Assembly: GCF_023065955.2 (NCBI RefSeq)
Contig: NW_026623067.1
Span: 54,940,444-55,004,443, forward strand
Direction of reading: 5' to 3'
DNA: 64,000 nt
Origin: Ursus arctos
Lineage: Eukaryota > Chordata > Mammalia > Carnivora > Ursidae
Shown here: one piece after another, positions 58,650 through 64,000 of the stretch
How the letters are laid out: each line of letters begins with the position of its first letter
Position numbering within the stretch: position 1 is the stretch's first letter
Translations under genes and position numbers: made by a program
The notes under the pieces: generated by a model
The model's input: the letters and a program-made list of their open reading frames with translations, nothing else
Told to the model about the DNA's origin: nothing
Databases searched by the model: none

Positions 58650-61490
58650 ATCTGAATTGGTGGACCTCAAATCTGACATTTGATCCTACCTCCAAAACAA
58701 GATCTTTCTAAAAACAAGTACTACTCTTCCCAATATGTGTTTTCAATTTATGTTTATGTACAATTTATATTAAGTACATATAAACTTAGAAAAGTCATTA
58801 TATTTTAGAACCTGTTTTATCATCTATAAATGAAGGAGTTGGAGTGTCTGTGGTCTGTAATATTCCTCTTAGCCCTAACATTTTATGAGCCATTTCTATG
58901 AGGCTATAAATTGCTAAGGCGAAATATCCTCTCCAGTTTATTATTATATTATGTCTGTTTTTATAGCCTGGACAACACACGTGCGGTGTGCTGTTATGTA
59001 AATCCTGATCACGGCGTCAACATTTATTGAGGACTCTGTTCTGGGACAGATGTCATCAAGCATCACAAGAAAGGAACATGAAGGAGGCCACATTTTGCAG
59101 ATTCCATACATAACTCTGTGACAGTCTCAGATCTCACACAGACTGCCAGTGTCCCATCATGCCACCGTCTTTCTGTCATTCCCTCCCTCGAGAGGACTGG
59201 CCTTGGTATCTGGGGGCTGGCCCCCAGCTCGGCTGGCTGCAGGGGCTCTTGTCACACTTCCAGGGACAGGCATGTGGGATTCCTTTCGGTAACGTGATAG
59301 GCACATCACACATGCGTGTTCAGGCTCTGACATGCCACAGCTTAGCAGGCATGCCTCTATTAAAAGGCCTGCGACAGGCCTCTCAGTCCATGGCCCCAAA
59401 CCTTCACGTGCTCCCTCACATTCTGGACAAGCCATTTCTATTCAGTTAGAGCTTGTCCCAACATATTTTTTTTTAATGGTTCAAGTACCGAAAATGAACC
59501 AGCATAGGAGTTACGATGGTTCACTCACGTTTGAAGGCTGTGTTTCCATATTTCCGTCAGACACAGGTTGGAGAAGGGAAGCCACAGGAGCTAGGAACCC
59601 TAAAGCAAATGAAGACAGTCAGCGTAGAAGAAACTAGCAAACTGTGGTTTTTAAAAAATGGGTTTTGGATAAGACCGACGTGGGCCTGGTTCTTACCTCT
59701 TTGACCCAAGGCGAGCTTATGGGTCATCAAGCTCAATTAAATACTTATGGGGTAGATGACAAAACTAAATGAATTAATACACGTAAAATACACACATCGC
59801 AGGCCTCCTCTCTTCTAAAGATATAAATGCAGGTTTTTAACTGAATTGCCGCAGTGACCCAAACAAATGTCCAGTACCGGAGACAAAAGGCCGAACAAAG
59901 CGCTCTGATGACATCTGCGGTTTAAGGCTGTGTTTGTACATGTCACCTGGGTTCTTGCAGTTGACCGAGAGTTTGTGTGTGTAACCTTTTTGCCATTCCA
60001 CTCTCTTCAGATCAAAAGAATGTTTAGTTACCACGTGAGGAGAATGGCCATGTACTGATGAACTGATCGTCAGTCTGCCCGTCTTTACGAAACGCATTTC
60101 GACCGAGTTCATCTCTTGAGAGCTTACTGCGCACGTGGCGTTTCTCATGAAGTCTTGTGGTGCCTACCTTATCAGAGCATTAGAAATGTTTTGTGGGAAG
60201 AGAGGACCCTGATATTCTTTGATTTGTATAAGCCATCAGTCCCTAGGGAATGTTAGAGCCAAAGTACAGGCCTGATGTTTGTCCTGCTGGGCTTTTGCTT
60301 GGGGTAAGAGAGACATAGATGCCTGTGGGAAACCAGTCAAGATATAATCACACCATCTCCACAACTCGCTAGCATGTACCTTGTGCAAACAGCTTACCTA
60401 TGGTGTGGCTTCTAGCATCTTTAGTCTATACATAGAGAAGATGACCAAACTGTTTCCCACAGGCATAAGGATGAGGTGACTCCTGAGAGCTCTGGGCATC
60501 TCAGTCCCAAGCTCAGTGCTAAGAATGAGGTGACAGATATATCGGCACCGTCAGAGGCACCCTGGATGGGAAGTGGAAGGGCTTGGGTTAACACCAAATC
60601 AGTGTACTCTGGATCCATGTAGGACCCCCAAGATAGAGGTCACCTTGTCCTATGAGGGCTTTTCCTCTACCCTGAGGAATGGGCCTGTTTTGCCCATTCA
60701 GGTTCCCTCACAGGTGGAAGTAGATAGGAAGTAAAGAAACAAAGCAATTACTGATTCTACTCACTTAAACCCCAAACCAAGAAACAAAAGCACGCTGTTA
60801 GTTACCCTGTATATTTTGACTAGGTGTTCCTGTAACCTGACTTTCAGTTCTAGGCGTGGCTGTGTGTGATCCATCTTAGTTTGCAAAGGTGAATCAGGTT
60901 TGACTTCAGAGTAACTGCAGAAAGCCAGTTCCAGAACCAGAGCCATAAAGATTTTCTGGTCTGAAGTTCTCAAACCCTGCATCAGAAAGAAAGCTGTGTC
61001 AACAGAGTATACTTGCCTGATTTTAAGGCTTGATGACCCTCTACCCATTGACCTAAACCTTGTCCAGACTCCTAAGGGACAAATTCTGCCCCCATTGCTT
61101 TGGGAGATGTAGAAGTTCTTTGCACTTCCTCAGCTCTTCTGGAACGTCCGTCTGCAACCCATGGCAGCCCACGACGCTTACCCGGGGGCTAGGTTGGAAC
61201 AGGTTCTGACCCCATTTCTACCTCCTGAGTGGAAAGTGGACAAGGAGGTTCCATAGCTCTCCTGTTCCCTCTATTCATCAGGTGTTTTCCTTTGTTCTTT
61301 GTGCACTAGACCTTGTTCTTTAGAACCATATAGCAGTTTGCCCTTGCTTTCCCTTAAGTTTGCATGTGGCTTCTGTGACCGTCACACCAGTGCACCATTT
61401 TTACCTCTGTTTCTAGTTTCATTGAATATGAACACATTTACGGAGAGTTTTCTGCTCTCTCCCAGCTGGCGTGGGACTGGGGGGTACAGG
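58650..61490. other. No gene seen; 2.8 kb of unassigned sequence
   Basis: A weak antisense MIR-like trace lies at 59018-59120 ('acatttattgaggactctgt'). Open frames of up to 103 codons (59837-60148, minus) have no recognisable features. No splice-bounded coding segment was found. Confidence 0.4.
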
Positions 61491-61508
61491 GGATGGCCAT
61501 GGCTTTCT

Positions 61509-61717
61509 TTTTTTTTTTTTTTTTTTTTTAAAGATTTTATTTATTTATTTGACAGAGAGAGACAGCCAGCGAGAGAGGGAACACAAGCAGGGGGAGTGGG
61601 AGAGGAAGAAGCAGGCTCATAGCGGAGGAGCCTGATGTGGGGCTCGATCCCAGGACTCCAGGATCACGCCCTGAGCTGAAGGCAGACGCTTAACGACTGC
61701 GCCACCCAGGTGCCCCC
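61509..61717 (-). mobile_element. Can-SINE, full length, young type
   Basis: Has a long T-run, then 'aaagattttatttatttatt', 'gggaacacaagcaggggga' and 'gactgcgccacccaggtgcc'. A perfect 13-base duplication ('gccatggctttct', 61496-61508 and 61719-61731) flanks it. The body is nearly the same as the copies at 49547 and 49834. Confidence 0.97.
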
Positions 61718-61734
61718 AGCCATGGCTTTCTAAC

Positions 61735-62525
61735 CCCTTGTGAGCACTCTCCCCACAAAGTTATCAGAAAAGAGATTTAGTCAGTAGTAAATACATCGTA
61801 GCTGATTTGACAAATAATAAAACTGAGGTGTGTAGGTGGAAAGCTGGGAAATTTGGTTACTTCTTTAAATAAAATTAAATCCTATTCTCCACCTCCATCC
61901 AGATGGCAGGGGGCGGGGGGGGGGTATTCACGGGCAGTCAACACTGACGTTTCCCTCCCCTCCCACACTACCCCCTGCCCCCAGCACATAAGGGGTCTTA
62001 TATACACAGAAATCACCCTGATCAGTAACCTACTTGAGGTGCTGTGGAGGTGAAACCCTTTCTGTCTGAATGCCTTCTGAAGTCTGGTGACCTTGGTACT
62101 TAGAGCTGGTCATTGTTGCTGCAGTTGGCGGGGTCCGATGACTCAGGCCAAGCATCCTTTAGGTGTCTCCATTCCCTTCTCACCCCTGGACACAGTGCTG
62201 GAGCAGAGCACAGATCCCCACAGGACAAGGGACCCACAGAGCCCTGTCTCCTCTCTGGGGACCTCCTCCCTTCTGCCCATCTGGTTCTGGGTCACTTTTC
62301 CCCTCCCTGGCTTAACCCCTTGGAAATGAACTCACTCTCCAAAACCCAGAAGCCAGGCAGGAACTTCTCAGGTGGCAACTTCTGCTTCTTGCTCTACAAC
62401 GTACACTTCCCCTAAGGCAAGGAAGCCCGCCCATTTTCTTGGAATTGTGGTAACAACAGGGAAGACAAAGCAAAATATCTTGATGAATTGCCCTACTGCA
62501 ACATGGAACAAATCGAGGCGGCCTC
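61735..62525. other. No gene seen; unassigned sequence
   Basis: About 800 bases. A G-rich run lies at 61909-61923, and there are overlapping short open frames at 62087-62415 with no family resemblance. Confidence 0.4.
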
Positions 62526-62529
62526 CACA

Positions 62530-62965
62530 TTTTTTGGCTACTATAAACAAGAGAGTAGTAAATGTTCTAGAACATATATTTGTTTATGTATTTATGATTG
62601 CCTCCTGAGGGTAAATTCTTAAGAGGGAGATTACTGGGGTGAGGAGATGCACAAATAACATTTTTAATAAACTTGCTAAGCTCAACTTGCCAAAAAAAAA
62701 AAAAAAAAGTGTAGTAATTTACATTCCCACTAACAAGCCATGGTTGTTTACCTCTCCATATCTTTATCAGACTGAGTGTTATCACTTTTTTAAACTTTGT
62801 CAAATTGATAAGCATTTAAAAAATCTTGCTTTTGTTTGCAATTCTTTGACCGATAGTGAAGCCAAATACTTTTCCCCCTTAGTCATTTTAATTGTCTATT
62901 TATATTTTATTTATCTGATAAGGGAGTGGTTTTCTTACTGATTTCTAAGGCTTTTAGTATATTAA
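62530..62965 (-). mobile_element. L1 3' UTR fragment, antisense
   Basis: 'ttggctactataaacaagag', 'attcttaagagggagattac', 'gtagtaatttacattcccac', 'ccatatctttatcagactga' and 'tttgcaattctttgaccgat' follow the complement of an old L1 3' region. An A-run of about 17 (62692-62708) sits where L1 normally has a short A/C stretch. Confidence 0.75.
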
Positions 62966-63044
62966 GGCTGTCAACCCATGTTTCAGTACCAGTCTCTAAG
63001 GGTTAGCGAGCACCCTGAAACCCCATAAAAATTAGTTATTTTCA

Positions 63045-63310
63045 TCCTCACCTAAAATGGGACAGTCCCTTCAACAGAGCGGTCACGACTCTGAAGTCAC
63101 TGAAGAGCTTCAGCTGTGGGACCTGGATCTCCCAAGCTGGCGCAAGACCGACCACCTGTGAGCGAGGAGCCCAGGACCCCCGCATCCTCTGGCTCACCTC
63201 CGGAGGGCCAAATAAACTGCTGTGCGGGGCGCTCAAGGCCCTCCACCCCCACTCAGTGAGTGCGGAGCTTCGGGCGGGGGTGCTGCCCATCAAGAATGTG
63301 TATGTGTGAC
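63045..63310. other. GC-rich segment of unknown origin
   Basis: A locally GC-rich block, with several CpG, between an L1 fragment and a DNA-transposon-like repeat. It could be a decayed retrocopy, but every frame I read is interrupted or meaningless, and no poly-A tail follows. Confidence 0.25.
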
Positions 63311-63342
63311 AGCTGTCTTCCCCCTGTCAGTCATCACCGTAA

Positions 63343-63832
63343 GGCAGGGTTCTTAACCTTTTCTGTGACACAGACCCCCTGGATAATCTTTGGAAGCCCA
63401 TGGACCTCCTTTCAGATGATTTTAAATGCATAAAACAAAATACATAAGATTACAAAAGAAACCAGCTATGTAAATTATGCTTGTCAAAATAGTTTCTAGA
63501 AACAAATTTGAGATACAGAAATATACATATACATGTCTTTCTTACCTCATCAAATAGGAAGCTCTAGCAATGGGTCTGATAACTACCATAAATTTGGAAT
63601 TTAGTGGTAAGGCTAACTAGCTGCAGTAACTATGACATAATATAAAAATATGTGATTTCTATTAGTGATGAAGTCACAGGTAATGCTAATACTAATGTAG
63701 TTTATTGACTTAATTCATACTTGAAAGATATGCCAAGTCTTAGAACTGTTGGAGGTTGGAGAAAATAAGCTATAATTTTTTTTCATCTGAGTTCATGGAC
63801 ACTCTGAATTCAAAGGGTTAGTTAGGAGCCTT
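63343..63832 (+). mobile_element. Ancient repeat with DNA-transposon-like ends
   Basis: Starts 'cagggttcttaacctttt' and continues 'cacagaccccctggataatc', 'atgcataaaacaaaatacat', 'gataactaccataaatttgg', 'gtgatttctattagtgatga', 'agtcacaggtaatgctaata', ending 'gagttcatggacactctgaa' and 'agggttagttagga'. I remember the same block order from a common mammalian repeat with inverted ends (cagggg..ttaacc / ggttaa..cccctg). The family name is not certain. Confidence 0.6.
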
Positions 63833-64000
63833 TCTGTAAGGGACAGAACCACCAGTGCTAATTCAGAGGAGAATTATGCTTCATCGCTTCCTTTTAGAAG
63901 GCCCTAAAATATTTGCTTATAATGATTTTCGCTGTACAGAAGTTTCAAATTTTTATAGAGTCTAATTTTAACTTTGTGGTTTCTGATATTTCTACATGCT

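Noticed and set aside
1..64000. CRISPR arrays, bacterial operons, prophage, tRNA or rRNA genes, mitochondrial insertions
   Set aside because: No regularly spaced direct repeats, no ribosome-binding sites with dense coding, and no tRNA or rRNA signature other than the tRNA-like heads of SINEs. The base composition and repeats are those of mammalian nuclear DNA.

Overview
This is a stretch of mammalian nuclear DNA, almost certainly from a carnivore. The diagnostic signal is about a dozen copies of the tRNA-Lys-derived Can-SINE family. Most are in reverse orientation, with a poly-T / 'aagattttattt' left end and a 'gccacccaggcgcccc' right end, and most are flanked by clear target-site duplications. 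The sharpest copies (49547, 49834, 61509, 34040, 11004) carry the 'gggaacacaagcaggggga' body that I associate with bears and other arctoid caniforms. That narrower placement is inference; Carnivora is close to certain.

No complete gene, CpG island, rRNA, tRNA or bacterial-type feature was found. No long reading frame looks like a conserved protein; the longest (about 138 codons, 40851-41267, minus) has no recognisable content. The window is best read as intergenic or deep intronic sequence. The one exon-like object is a 106-base open segment at 9259-9364 (+) between a good 3' splice site and a consensus 5' splice site. I do not recognise its protein.

Layout. 0.1-1.1 kb: two old L1 pieces, one carrying a (TG)n tract. 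3.7-9 kb: L2 fragments. 10.7-12.3 kb: a Tigger transposase relic, a Can-SINE, a MIR and an MLT1-like LTR. 13-28 kb: scattered MIR and L2 relics, two Can-SINEs, a long TG microsatellite, an L1 3' end (22.6-23.3 kb) and an 0.8-kb L2 (27.85-28.67 kb). 29.3-33.3 kb: two old L1 bodies head to tail on the minus strand, the first split by two Can-SINEs. 34-47 kb: mostly unique sequence with MIR, L2, hAT-like and LTR relics. 48.25-52.77 kb: the 5' portion of an ancient L1 on the minus strand, with recognisable ORF2 and ORF1 relics, two Can-SINEs inside it, and a GC-richer 5' UTR containing diverged 116-base tandem units. 52.8-64 kb: three more Can-SINEs, L2/MIR relics, another L1 3' fragment and an old DNA-transposon-like repeat at the end.

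Nothing here supports a new biological system. The observations most worth checking are the tandem-unit structure of the L1 5' UTR, the strong strand bias of the Can-SINEs (10 of 12 minus), the candidate exon, a perfect 12+1+12 palindrome at 45646-45670, and a repeat-poor AT-rich block near 22.1 kb that could be a conserved non-coding element. Repeat family names come from memory of consensus sequences, not from a database search.
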